From Magicicada septendecula (Eukaryota > Arthropoda > Insecta > Hemiptera > Cicadidae), in NCBI GenBank assembly GCA_034769895.1, contig CM068367.1:1312945046-1313009045 (forward strand): 64,000 nt of DNA, given 5' to 3'. Shown one piece after another: positions 1 to 16,177 of this stretch. The translations under genes were made by a program, and so were the position numbers. The notes beneath the pieces are model-generated. The model was given only the letters and a program-made list of their open reading frames with translations. It was not told the DNA's origin and did not search any database. Positions within the stretch are counted from its first letter, which is position 1; each line of letters begins with the position of its first letter.

Positions 1-87
1 TTGGCGCTCAACGAGTGGGCTTTAGTTAAGTAAAAAATCATATTAATTATTACTTAACTTGAGCAGGCAACCATTAGAGGCACAGGA

Positions 88-1344
88 ATGCATACGAGAG
101 GTGTTACTAAAAGGATGGAGAAGGAGCAAGAAACAGAAGAAGACAGACGGGAAGAAGAAACAGAGGTAGTTACAGACACCGAAATGGAACAACAGGCGAA
201 CAATAAAGAGGATGCCCAAGGGGACCAACCAGATAAAGAGGAAGCCAGAGGAGGATTAAATTGGGAAAAATTAATGGAATTAATGAGTAGTATGAAGGAG
301 GATAACAAACAAAGGTCAGAAAAACTAGAAAATAAAATAGACGGTATCAAAGAAGATAATAGACAAACTAATGAAAAAATAGACAGTATCAATGAAAACT
401 CAAAGAAACAAGACGAAATTTTGAGTGAGAATTTAATCAAACTAATGAATGAGAAGTTTGACAAAAATAAAGAGGAAAATGATGAGAATAACCGGCTGAT
501 AAATGAAAGCTTAAACCAAATCAATGAAAGGTTTGACAGAAACGATGAGAGCTTAAAGCAGATTCTGGAGAATACCAAACAAATGGATGAGAAAATTGAA
601 AACCGTAATCAGGAGTTGCGGCAAATCATCAATGAACAAGGCCTAGCGTTGAGGGAAGTCATCAATGGAAGTATTATAATTGTCAATGAAACACGGAGCA
701 AAGGAGTTGATAGCTATGAAGTGGAAGTAAGACAGAAAATAACCGAAATTAAGGTGGGTCTGGAAAAGACAGATGAACCCATCATGCAACTCAGAGTGGA
801 AGTAGAGACCAAAATTACTCAAATAGGAAACCTACAAGCGAAGACCCAAGAAAAATTTGACGGGATACCAATTAATATAACCGGAAGCATAGAACGGGTT
901 CATAATGAAGTAAAGACACTGAAAATAAGACAAACGCGTAAAAAGAAATTAATAAATACACGGGAAGGATTGGAGATGATTAAAAGGGGATTGGTTCAGC
1001 TACATAATATACCAATTACGGAAAACAGAGAAGTAAGGCAAGTGAGAAACTTTAAACGTACCACACTTGAATTCCCAGATGGACTAGAAGGACCAAAAAG
1101 GCCAAAACTAACCGAGGAGCATGGAGGACTTATGGAATTTAGGTATGAACCATTAGAACAATTAAGAAACAGTACAGAAGAATCAGTTCTAAAGGCGATA
1201 GTAAACTTGAACATAAATGACAATTTTATAGCGACAAGATGCAAGAACCAGATGATAGGGAGATACGTCACAAGGACAGAAATAATTCTATACGCTAGAG
1301 AAATCCGAACAATCAGTACAGAGGAAATAATGGACCACGGTTAA
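88..1344 (+). CDS. Coiled-coil protein of the LTR element (copy 1), possible Gag-like, 418 aa
   Basis: This is an uninterrupted 418-codon ORF downstream of the PBS-like leader, at the position of gag in an LTR element. Residues ~1-50 are very acidic (E-rich). Residues ~60-200 are strongly heptad-like, with repeated units such as INERFDRNDESL and NEKFDKNKEEND, predicting a long coiled coil. Residues ~290-345 are basic and include a K/R cluster (RQTRKKK). No capsid signature, CCHC zinc knuckle, DSG/DTG protease or RT motif is visible. It differs from copy 2 by one amino acid (Ser to Arg at the TGSIERV/TGRIERV site). I do not recognise the family. A structural Gag derivative that multimerises through the coiled coil is an inference from position and composition only. 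Confidence 0.65.
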   Translation: MHTRGVTKRMEKEQETEEDRREEETEVVTDTEMEQQANNKEDAQGDQPDKEEARGGLNWEKLMELMSSMKEDNKQRSEKLENKIDGIKEDNRQTNEKIDSINENSKKQDEILSENLIKLMNEKFDKNKEENDENNRLINESLNQINERFDRNDESLKQILENTKQMDEKIENRNQELRQIINEQGLALREVINGSIIIVNETRSKGVDSYEVEVRQKITEIKVGLEKTDEPIMQLRVEVETKITQIGNLQAKTQEKFDGIPINITGSIERVHNEVKTLKIRQTRKKKLINTREGLEMIKRGLVQLHNIPITENREVRQVRNFKRTTLEFPDGLEGPKRPKLTEEHGGLMEFRYEPLEQLRNSTEESVLKAIVNLNINDNFIATRCKNQMIGRYVTRTEIILYAREIRTISTEEIMDHG

Positions 1345-1441
1345 ACAGATTCCAAACAGAATATAAAGAAAAGGGACGGATTTTATGGATACAGGATCAA
1401 GCAAATCCAAGGAAAATAATGAAGAAACAATAAAACAACAA

Positions 1442-2722
1442 AATTCAAAAAATAAGTAAGAACACCTTACTATATAATTCAGAAGAAATTACTTTAAACT
1501 AATATAAAAGAAAAAAAAAACAAATATTTAAGAATTATCCGTAAGAAAGCCAATTAATAAATGTCAATAAAATAGCCAAGTATTGGAGAGGAGAAGTGTA
1601 TAATAGAAGGAAGAATTAATATGAAGAAATAATATGATCTGAGTTAAAGTACAGTGAATAATCCCTAGAGTATTATTATTATTAATTATTTTATTGAAGG
1701 TCACATGATGACTACCTTGCGAGGTTTATTAATGAAGATTGACTGTAGAATATTCCAGCAATCATTTAACTGGGCAGAGATGATGTTCCTCTGATCCCAG
1801 AAGGTATGTAACGGACGACGGTATTTGGTAAGCCAATAGAGCACCACCGATTCGATTCCAGTTATAATGTTAGGGAGGTTTAGGAAAATTAAATATTAGA
1901 GGGAAAACTCACAAATAAATATAGATAAATAAATAAAACCAGATCCAAAATGTATAATTAATAAAGAATGTCACAAGAATGATTATAGAAGTAAGATTTA
2001 AACTTGGGAAATAATTGATTTTAAGAAGGAAAGAAGAAATAATAGTAATACAACGGATAATTCTATACGCAAATAATAGGGTGAAAGGTACATACAACCA
2101 AATTCAAAAAATAAGTAAGAACACCTTACTATATAATTCAGAAGAAATTACTTTAAACTAACATAAAAGAAAAAAAAAAACAAATATTTAAGAATTATCC
2201 GTAAGAAAGCCAATTAATAAATGTCAATAAAATAGCCAAGTATTGGAGAGGAGAAGTGTATAATAGAAGGAAGAATTAATATGAAGAAATAATATGATCT
2301 GAGTTAAAGTACAGTGAATAATCCCTAGTGTATTATTATTATTAATTATTTTATTGACGGTCACATGATGACTACCTTGCGAGGTTTATTAATGAAGATT
2401 GACTGTAGAATATTCCAGCAATCATTTAACTGGGCAGAGATGATGTTCCTCTGATCCCAGAAGGTATGTAACGGACGACGGTATTTGGTAAGCCGATAGA
2501 GCACCACCTATTCGATTCCAGTTATAATGTTAGGGAGGTTTAGGAAAACTAAATATTAGAGGGAAAACTCACAAATAAATATAGATAAATAAATAAAACC
2601 AGATCCAAAATGTATAATTAATAAAGAATGTCACAAGAATGATTATAGAAGTAAGATTTAAACTTGGGAAATAATTGATTTTAAGAAGGAAAGAAGAAAT
2701 AATAGTAATACAACGGATAATT
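1442..2722. repeat. Two tandem ~620-bp direct repeats in the internal region, copy 1
   Basis: Unit 1 (1442-2062) and unit 2 (2101-2722) are nearly identical, separated by a 38-bp spacer. They are non-coding and AT-rich, and each contains a short segment resembling a pol III B box (ATTCGATTCC near 1852 and 2512). The second element copy has the same pair at 6746-7366 and 7404-8025, so the duplication predates tandem amplification of the element. Confidence 0.85.
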
Positions 2723-2823
2723 TTGAAATAAAAAAGTATCATGAGCAAGAGTACAAACTGGTCAGATACAAGTTGTGAGTTTATTTTTTACTAAACTTTG
2801 TTAAGACAAAATAAACTTCTTTC

Positions 2824-2833
2824 GAAGGGGGGG
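2824..2833 (+). other. Polypurine tract, first LTR junction
   Basis: GAAGGGGGGG lies directly before the TGTTATG start of the LTR. This is the expected site of plus-strand primer formation. The same tract is at 8127-8136 before the second LTR. Confidence 0.75.
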
Positions 2834-5080
2834 TGTTATGTAACGTAACAGAGTTGAGGTCCCCAACGTTACATAAAAAATTGAATTAACTATGGTCAAG
2901 GACCATACCCTGAATTAAGGTTGCTCAGTAATTAATGCATCTGAGAGGTACCTCAAGTCAAAGGAGGCAATAATTAATGTTGAATATGAAATACCATACC
3001 AATTAATAGTTAATATAATAAATTGTGCTTGTTTTTATACTGTAGCATGTTAATGTTCACAGAATATTTATGTTATGTTTTGAGTATGGTAAGAGTGAAC
3101 TGATGTTGTTTAATAGGAATACTTCATCAATGATTATGTTTGTATTTATGTTAAATTTGTCTTTAGACAATCAAGTATAGTTACCTGTGTTAGGCATTAT
3201 ACTAAGTTTTAAGTATTGTCTAAAATTGAATAATGCAGTTGTTTTAATGAATGTTTGTAAACTTGGCCAGGAGGGCAATCTGTGTTTAAGGTTTGACAAG
3301 TAGTTCTGATAATTATATTGTAAACTAATGAAGGGTTCCAAGACGAATTAATTAAGGTAATAAAATAAAAATCAGGAAGTTAAAATTAATGTAAATAACC
3401 ATTAACCAATAATTAATTGTACAGTAGGTCAGGTAAAAGAAAATTAAATTAAAAAACCAAACAATGTTATAACAGTTGTAAGAAAACCTATAGGCCTAAA
3501 TTTAATATTTGTAAAAGGAAATTAATACCTTTTTAAGAAGTCCAGTCCAATGAAACTATGGTAAAACATTTACTGTTTAAGAAGGAAGGTTAGGTGAGAA
3601 TTTTAGGTAATTTAGTATTATTCCAAGCATGGAGTATTTTATTGAAAAAGAGTAGTAATATTCTATAATTCTGGCTCTAGGATATCTAATTTCACCCAAT
3701 GACAGAAAAAAGTGGTTGTTAAGGCAACTGAAATGGACATGAGTTGTTTATATTGAATCATTCGTTCCGATTGTTACAAGCTATTGAGTTGAGATGGGCA
3801 GATACATTTAAAAAAAAAAATGAATAATAAATTCTGAAGAAAATATGAATCAAAATTAAAAAACCCTCTTTGAAACCTAATTCTATCATAATACTGATGA
3901 GTAATAAAACTAATTAGACTTCCAAATTATAACTGAATACATTTAAAAGAGTTGAAAACCCCTCACCTCATTCACCAGAATAATTCCGCTGGATTCGGTA
4001 TTAAACCGATTTCTCCTATAACCAGAAGATTAATTAAGAGAAATAAAGGCCGAAACTAACGGAATTATTGAGAAGACATACGAAGATCTCGTTTTGCAGA
4101 GTTAACCTTCACTTGCAGAAGAAGCTGGGATACTATTTTCATTCCACCGTGACCGACAACTATCAAGATCATAGGAGAAGAACAGCAGTTAGAAGAGTTC
4201 CTGAGAGCTTCCCCGGATACTACACTATCAATTTTATTAAGGGCCAAAACAAGTTTTCCTGGATGAATGTAACTTAAGCCGAACATCTTCACTGTTTACA
4301 GACGATCAGTGCCAGTTTGAGTTCTGCCAACCCGGTAAAAAACAACCTATTTTAAATTCAATATATTTAGAGTTGATAATTTTGTTTTGTAATACTTGAG
4401 TAACCTTAATTTTGCATTTTACCTGGCCTTACTAATGGTTCAAAGAATCTTACGAACCCTGGGATAAGAATTATTTATTGTTATATTTAATTTGTATAAG
4501 TCAAAGTAACTTGATCAATTGACAATCGATATATTTTTGTATAATCGATTTGATAATATTATTATTTTGGAGATAACGGTAACTGTGAAATAATAGATAA
4601 AATTAATAAAGGATCTTTATTTTATGAGATAACGTTTTAAGTTATTGCAGAATAGATACTATAAGTAGTGGGTGGAATAATTTACAATAAAAGGTTGATT
4701 CAAACCCGATGAACGGCTAACCTAGAAGCACGATTATTACAAATAACAGCGCTAATTGCTTACAGCTGGTGGAACGGGAGATTGCCGAACTAGCGTGTTT
4801 TCAGTATAAAATTTGAATAGAATTTTCTAACATCGAGGGACTAGGGTTGACAAGAATACTCATTACATTCAGTCAATACACTATATATATCGTTAATATT
4901 GCCCAACTACTGAATACCAAGTTAAACCTGTATCATAGTACGATTATAAGTTAAAAGAACATAATTATAATTATATTTGCCTAATAATATATTTTCAGGA
5001 GGTTTCATCGGTAACAACCGAATAGATATATTCATTAATAAATCAATAAATAAAACACAGAAACCACGTGGTTGGTTACA
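2834..5080 (+). repeat. Long terminal repeat 1 of the non-autonomous element (2247 bp)
   Basis: It starts TGTTATGTAACG after a polypurine tract and ends GGTTACA, three bases before a TGGCGC primer-binding-site-like motif, which gives canonical TG...CA ends. Its first 674 bp and last ~180 bp match LTR 2 (8137-9187). The middle, 3508-4898, is absent from LTR 2, where a Penelope fragment sits instead. It carries no coding capacity that I can support; short ORFs near 4068-4277 are not conserved features. It serves both as 3' LTR of copy 1 and 5' LTR of copy 2. Confidence 0.75.
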
Positions 5081-5083
5081 AAT

Positions 5084-5327
5084 TGGCGCATACCAACGTG
5101 GAGCTTGGTCAAACCCCGAAACCTAAAATAAATTTTATTGATCACGATTAACGGTTTATTTCAAATTGACGCTCACAACGTGGGGCATCATCATCTACTA
5201 TTAACATAGTAATTTGTAGTTTATTTCAAATTGGCGAACCCAACAGTGGGGCTTTCAAACGTCCTCGAACATAATTAAAAACCCGTAACTTAACGGTTTA
5301 TTTCAAATTGGCGCTCAACGAGTGGGC
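5084..5327 (+). repeat. Array of four primer-binding-site-like motifs in the leader
   Basis: Four motifs at 5084-5104, 5167-5186, 5232-5252 and 5309-5327 resemble the lysine-tRNA PBS of insect gypsy elements (TGGCGCCCAACGTGGGGC). All begin TGGCG or TGACG and end in a GTGG(G)GC-like block. The last three follow a repeated block resembling GTTTATTTCAAAT. The first is correctly placed three bases after the LTR end and carries a two-base insertion. The last also occurs at 2-20 in copy 1, and the first two recur at 9191 and 9274 after LTR 2. The array looks like repeated duplication of the LTR/PBS junction. Confidence 0.6.
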
Positions 5328-5394
5328 TTTAGTTAAGTAAAAAATCATATTAATTATTACTTAACTTGAGCAGGCAACCATTAGAGGCACAGGA

Positions 5395-6651
5395 ATGCAT
5401 ACGAGAGGTGTTACTAAAAGGATGGAGAAGGAGCAAGAAACAGAAGAAGACAGACGGGAAGAAGAAACAGAGGTAGTTACAGACACCGAAATGGAACAAC
5501 AGGCGAACAATAAAGAGGATGCCCAAGGGGACCAACCAGATAAAGAGGAAGCCAGAGGAGGATTAAATTGGGAAAAATTAATGGAATTAATGAGTAGTAT
5601 GAAGGAGGATAACAAACAAAGGTCAGAAAAACTAGAAAATAAAATAGACGGTATCAAAGAAGATAATAGACAAACTAATGAAAAAATAGACAGTATCAAT
5701 GAAAACTCAAAGAAACAAGACGAAATTTTGAGTGAGAATTTAATCAAACTAATGAATGAGAAGTTTGATAAAAATAAAGAGGAAAATGATGAGAATAACC
5801 GGCTGATAAATGAAAGCTTAAACCAAATCAATGAAAGGTTTGACAGAAACGATGAGAGCTTAAAGCAGATTCTGGAGAATACCAAACAAATGGATGAGAA
5901 AATTGAAAACCGTAATCAGGAGTTGCGGCAAATCATCAATGAACAAGGCCTAGCGTTGAGGGAAGTCATCAATGGAAGTATTATAATTGTCAATGAAACA
6001 CGGAGCAAAGGAGTTGATAGCTATGAAGTGGAAGTAAGACAGAAAATAACCGAAATTAAGGTGGGTCTGGAAAAGACAGATGAACCCATCATGCAACTCA
6101 GAGTGGAAGTAGAGACCAAAATTACTCAAATAGGAAACCTACAAGCGAAGACCCAAGAAAAATTTGACGGGATACCAATTAATATAACCGGAAGAATAGA
6201 ACGGGTTCATAATGAAGTAAAGACACTGAAAATAAGACAAACGCGTAAAAAGAAATTAATAAATACACGGGAAGGATTGGAGATGATTAAAAGGGGATTG
6301 GTTCAGCTACATAATATACCAATTACGGAAAACAGAGAAGTAAGGCAAGTGAGAAACTTTAAACGTACCACACTTGAATTCCCAGATGGACTAGAAGGAC
6401 CAAAAAGGCCAAAACTAACCGAGGAGCATGGAGGACTTATGGAATTTAGGTATGAACCATTAGAACAATTAAGAAACAGTACAGAAGAATCAGTTCTAAA
6501 GGCGATAGTAAACTTGAACATAAATGACAATTTTATAGCGACAAGATGCAAGAACCAGATGATAGGGAGATACGTCACAAGGACAGAAATAATTCTATAC
6601 GCTAGAGAAATCCGAACAATCAGTACAGAGGAAATAATGGACCACGGTTAA
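5395..6651 (+). CDS. Coiled-coil protein of the LTR element (copy 2), possible Gag-like, 418 aa
   Basis: This is the second copy of the ORF at 88-1344, 5307 bp downstream, with the same start and stop and a single amino-acid difference (Arg for Ser in the ITG-IERV segment). It is the only long ORF of a complete LTR-bounded unit. The retained full length in both copies is expected from recent duplication and does not by itself show selection. Domains: acidic N terminus, coiled coil over roughly residues 60-200, basic patch, then a C-terminal ~110-residue region without a recognised fold. No nucleocapsid zinc knuckle is present, unlike the gypsy Gags elsewhere in this window (24330-24371 and near 57000). 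Confidence 0.65.
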   Translation: MHTRGVTKRMEKEQETEEDRREEETEVVTDTEMEQQANNKEDAQGDQPDKEEARGGLNWEKLMELMSSMKEDNKQRSEKLENKIDGIKEDNRQTNEKIDSINENSKKQDEILSENLIKLMNEKFDKNKEENDENNRLINESLNQINERFDRNDESLKQILENTKQMDEKIENRNQELRQIINEQGLALREVINGSIIIVNETRSKGVDSYEVEVRQKITEIKVGLEKTDEPIMQLRVEVETKITQIGNLQAKTQEKFDGIPINITGRIERVHNEVKTLKIRQTRKKKLINTREGLEMIKRGLVQLHNIPITENREVRQVRNFKRTTLEFPDGLEGPKRPKLTEEHGGLMEFRYEPLEQLRNSTEESVLKAIVNLNINDNFIATRCKNQMIGRYVTRTEIILYAREIRTISTEEIMDHG

Positions 6652-6745
6652 ACAGATTCCAAACAGAATATAAAGAAAAGGGACGGATTTTATGGATACA
6701 GGATCAAGCAAATCCAAGGAAAATAATGAAGAAACAATAAAACAA

Positions 6746-8025
6746 AATTCAAAAAATAAGTAAGAACACCTTACTATATACTTCAGAAGAAATTACTTTA
6801 AACTAATATAAAAGAAAAAAAAAACAAATATTTAAGAATTATCCGTAAGAAAGCCAATTAATAAATGTCAATAAAATAGCCAAGTATTGGAGAGGAGAAG
6901 TGTATAATAGAAGGAAGAATTAATATGAAGAAATAATATGATCTGAGTTAAAGTACAGTGAATAATCCCTAGAGTATTATTATTATTAATTATTTTATTG
7001 AAGGTCACATGATGACTACCTTGCGAGGTTTATTAATGAAGATTGACTGTAGAATATTCCAGCAATCATTTAACTGGGCAGAGATGATGTTCCTCTGATC
7101 CCAGAAAGTATGTAACGGACGATGGTATTTGGTAAGCCGATAGAGCACCACCGATTCGATTCCAGTTATAATGTTAGGGAGGTTTAGGAAAATTAAATAT
7201 TAGAGGGAAAACTCACAAATAAATATAGATAAATAAATAAAACCAGATCCAAAATGTATAATTAATAAAGGATGTCACAAGAATGATTATAGAAGTAAGA
7301 TTTAAACTTGGGAAATAATTGATTTTAAGAAGGAAAGAAGAAATAATAGTAATACAACGGATAATTCTGTACGCAAATAATAGGGTGAAAGGTACATACA
7401 ACCAAATTCAAAAAATAAGTAAGAACACCTTACTATATAATTCAGAAGAAATTACTTTAAACTAACATAAAAGAAAAAAAAAACAAATATTTAAGAATTA
7501 TCCGTAAGAAAGCCAATTAATAAATGTCAATAAAATAGCCAAGTATTGGAGAGGAGAAGTGTATAATAGAAGGAAGAATTAATATGAAGAAATAATATGA
7601 TCTGAGTTAAAGGACAGTGAATAATCCCTAGTGTATTATTATTATTAATTATTTTATTGAAGGTCACATGATGACTACCTTGCGAGGTTTATTAATGAAG
7701 ATTGACTGTAGAATATTCCAGCAATCATTTAACTGGGCAGAGATGATGTTCCTCTGATCCCAGAAGGTATGTAACGGACGACGGTATTTGGTAAGCCGAT
7801 AGAGCACCACCGATTCGATTCCAGTTATAATGTTAGGGAGGTTTAGGAAAATTAAATATTAGAGGGAAAACTCACAAATAAATATAGATAAATAAATAAA
7901 ACCAGATCCAAAATGTATAATTAATAAAGAATGCCACAAGAATGATTATAGAAGTAAGATTTAAACTTGGGAAATAATTGATTTTAAGAAGGAAAGAAGA
8001 AATAATAGTAATACAACGGATAATT
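6746..8025. repeat. Two tandem ~620-bp direct repeats in the internal region, copy 2
   Basis: Units 6746-7366 and 7404-8025 correspond to 1442-2062 and 2101-2722. They show only scattered substitutions, consistent with recent amplification of the whole array. Confidence 0.85.
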
Positions 8026-8136
8026 TTGAAATAAAAAAGTATCATGAGCAAGAGTACAAACTGGTCAGATACAAGTTGTGAGTTTATTTTTTACTAAACT
8101 TTGTTAAGACAAAATAAACTTCTTTCGAAGGGGGGG

Positions 8137-9187
8137 TGTTATGTAACGTAACAGAGTTGAGGTCCCCAACGTTACATAAAAAATTGAATTAACTATGGTC
8201 AAGGACCATACCCTGAATTAAGGTTGCTCAGTAATTAATGCATCTGAGAGGTACCTCAAGTCAAAGGAGGCAATAATTAATGTTGAATATGAAATACCAT
8301 ACCAATTAATAGTTAATATAATAAATTGTGCTTGTTTTTATACTGTAGCATGTTAATGTTCACAGAATATTTATGTTATGTTTTGAGTATGGTAAGAGTG
8401 AACTGATGTTGTTTAATAGGAATACTTCATCAATGATTATGTTTGTATTTATGTTAAATTTGTCTTTAGACAATCAAGTATAGTTACCTGTGTTAGGCAT
8501 TATACTAAGTTTTAAGTATTGTCTAAAATTGAATAATGCAGTTGTTTTAATGAATGTTTGTAAACTTGGCCAGGAGGGCAATCTGTGTTTAAGGTTTGAC
8601 AAGTAGTTCTGATAATTATATTGTAAACTAATGAAGGGTTCCAAGACGAATTAATTAAGGTAATAAAATAAAAATCAGGAAGTTAAAATTAATGTAAATA
8701 ACCATTAACCAATAATTAATTGTACAGTAGGTCAGGTAAAAGAAAATTAAATTAAAAAACCAAACAATGTTATAACAGTTGTAAGAAAACCTATAGGCCT
8801 AAATTTAATACTTCGTATTGTTTAAATTAGCAGCCATCCTTACTATTTCTTTTATGAATTTGCTAACTGCTATAATTTTTTATTGTTCGACTAAGCTTTT
8901 CGTCATTACTGACATCTTCAGGTCTTAAACAACCTTCATTACTGACATCTTCAGGTCTTAAACAACCTTCATTACTGACATCTTCAGGTCTTAAACAACC
9001 TTGTCTTGCCCAACTACTGAATACTAAGTTAAACCTATATCGTAGTACGATTATAAGTTAAAAGAACATAATTATAATTGTATTTGCCTAATAATATATT
9101 TTCAGGAGGTTTCATCGGTAACAACCGAATAGATATATTCATTAATAAATCAATAAATAAAACACAGAAACCACGTGGTTGGTTACA
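8137..9187 (+). repeat. Long terminal repeat 2, internally replaced (1051 bp)
   Basis: It begins TGTTATG after a polypurine tract (8127-8136) and ends GGTTACA before a PBS-like TGGCGC at 9191. Compared with LTR 1 it lacks the 1391 bp equivalent to 3508-4898. In that place is a 195-bp Penelope-derived fragment (8811-9005). The outer parts align closely with LTR 1. After 9187 a third leader begins but matches only to about 9320, so the array ends there. Confidence 0.75.
8811..9005 (-). mobile_element. Penelope-like element terminal fragment inside LTR 2
   Basis: The fragment matches the terminal repeat region of the Penelope-like copies at 43216-43340, in minus orientation, and starts at exactly the ORF-proximal boundary seen at 48808 (AATACGAAG end). 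It then contains three tandem copies of a ~31-bp unit carrying the TCTTCAGGTC block, while the full Penelope copies have one. The first unit includes the whole hammerhead-like core in reverse complement. No target-site duplication is visible because 1391 bp of LTR sequence is missing at the same place. Confidence 0.75.
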
Positions 9188-9345
9188 AATTGGCGCATAC
9201 CAACGTGGAGCTTGGTCAAACCCCGAAACCTAAAATAAATTTTATTGATCACGATTAACGGTTTATTTCAAATTGACGCTCACAACGTGGGGCATCATCA
9301 TCTTCTATTAACATAGTAATAGTAATTAACGGTTTATTACAGCGC
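9188..9345 (+). other. Truncated third leader of the LTR array
   Basis: The sequence after LTR 2 matches the leader at 5081-~5215, including PBS-like motifs at 9191 and 9274, then diverges near 9320 into unrelated DNA with a short GT run. This marks the right end of the array. Confidence 0.6.
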
Positions 9346-11204
<1,859 letters not shown>

Positions 11205-12076
11205 CGAACATGCTGACGCAGCATTACTGGTAGACTGCAAGCTTACTGTGAGACATTACTGTACTGTGATACATCGCGACAAGTCAGCTGACAAACATAC
11301 AGAGGAGTTTATTCTTACTGTGAGACATTACTGTACTGTGAGACACTGCGACAAGTCAGCTGACAAACAGTTCACTTCGTTGTGCAAAAAGGAAGTGTTT
11401 AGAGTAGTGGAGTGCATCACTGCAGTTATTAGATTATAGTTCAAAATTGTCAAACTTTTTTCTTCATTGTAGTTCGTTGTTTACCTAGTTTAGTTTTTAT
11501 AAAACGAACCTCTTCTACTCAAAGGTTGATATATCTGGCATTCATAAAAGGAAATCAGCTTTAACTTCAAGCGAAGCTTGTACCTTACTTATGACTTTTA
11601 AAACTGAAAGATATAAAGACATGCCTGTTATACTTGAAGATATTTATAATGAGAAACAAAGAAACTAAGTCTATCAAATCGTCTTTCATTTATAATTAAT
11701 TAAAAATCAAAATATTAACTATGAAAATTAAGCAATTTTTTATATGAACAACCAAAAACACATATGAACTGACGAGGTAAGAACGTGTCCACTTCGAACT
11801 CATCTGCGCTATGGAGTGAGGGAAGTCATGTGAGTCAGTGAACCAATCAGGTAGCGCGCCACTGTACTACATTGCTGCCTTCCATGAGGCAAAAACAAAA
11901 TAATTTGTTCTTGCCTCAGTCTAACAATAAGCTGCACAGTAATGTAGTACAGTAAGCATCTTCGGCATGTTCGCTCCTATTTACTATAAACCTGTTATGA
12001 CCTCACTGTCATACAGTACAGTAACATCTCACAGGAAGCTGCTGTCTACCAGTAATGCTGTCGGCATGTTCATACT
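11205..12076. repeat. Fold-back region: inverted repeat ends with internal hairpin and tandem duplication
   Basis: About 60 bp at 11205-11268 (GAACATGCTGACGCAGC...) is an imperfect inverted copy of about 60 bp at 12010-12073. Inside are two tandem ~73-bp units (11245-11390, shared GCGACAAGTCAGCTGACAAAC). A stem-loop around 11866-11957 has outer arms CTGTACTACATT and AATGTAGTACAG and an inner stem GAGGCAA/TTGCCTC. No transposase remnant is seen. A MITE or fold-back element of unknown family is the likeliest reading; boundaries are approximate. Confidence 0.45.

Positions 12077-16177
<4,101 letters not shown>

Larger units (their letters stand above)
1..2833 (+). mobile_element. Internal region of non-autonomous LTR element, copy 1 (5' end cut by window)
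   Basis: This segment is nearly identical to 5308-8136. It starts in the leader at a PBS-like motif, then holds a coiled-coil ORF, two tandem ~620-bp repeats, and a polypurine tract (2824-2833) that abuts the LTR at 2834. No protease, reverse transcriptase or integrase motif is visible, so any mobility would depend on enzymes from another element. It shares the LTR at 2834-5080 with the next copy, so the two copies form a tandem array rather than separate insertions. Class is inferred from LTR, PBS and PPT architecture; the family is not recognised. Confidence 0.75.
2834..9187 (+). mobile_element. Complete LTR-internal-LTR unit of a non-autonomous LTR retrotransposon
   Basis: LTR 1 (2834-5080), internal region (5081-8136) and LTR 2 (8137-9187) form one full unit. 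The 3.06-kb internal region holds the PBS-like array, the 418-aa ORF, two ~620-bp repeats and a polypurine tract, but no pol. Long LTRs with a reduced internal region resemble LARD-type derivatives; the specific family is not recognised. The upstream internal region and a downstream partial leader (9188-~9320) show that it belongs to a tandem array with at least two units. Confidence 0.72.

Noticed and set aside
54..578. 174-aa Ser/Phe-rich minus-strand ORF (also 5361-5885)
   Set aside because: Antisense shadow of the coiled-coil ORF; its Ser/Phe/Leu bias is the complement of Glu/Lys/Asn-rich coding.
1840..1865. tRNA-like B box in the ~620-bp repeats
   Set aside because: The A-box candidate is too close (about 20 bp) and no cloverleaf can be drawn; may be chance.
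8930..9002. CRISPR-like short repeats
   Set aside because: Only three adjacent 31-bp units without spacers; they are duplicated Penelope end sequence in a eukaryotic genome.
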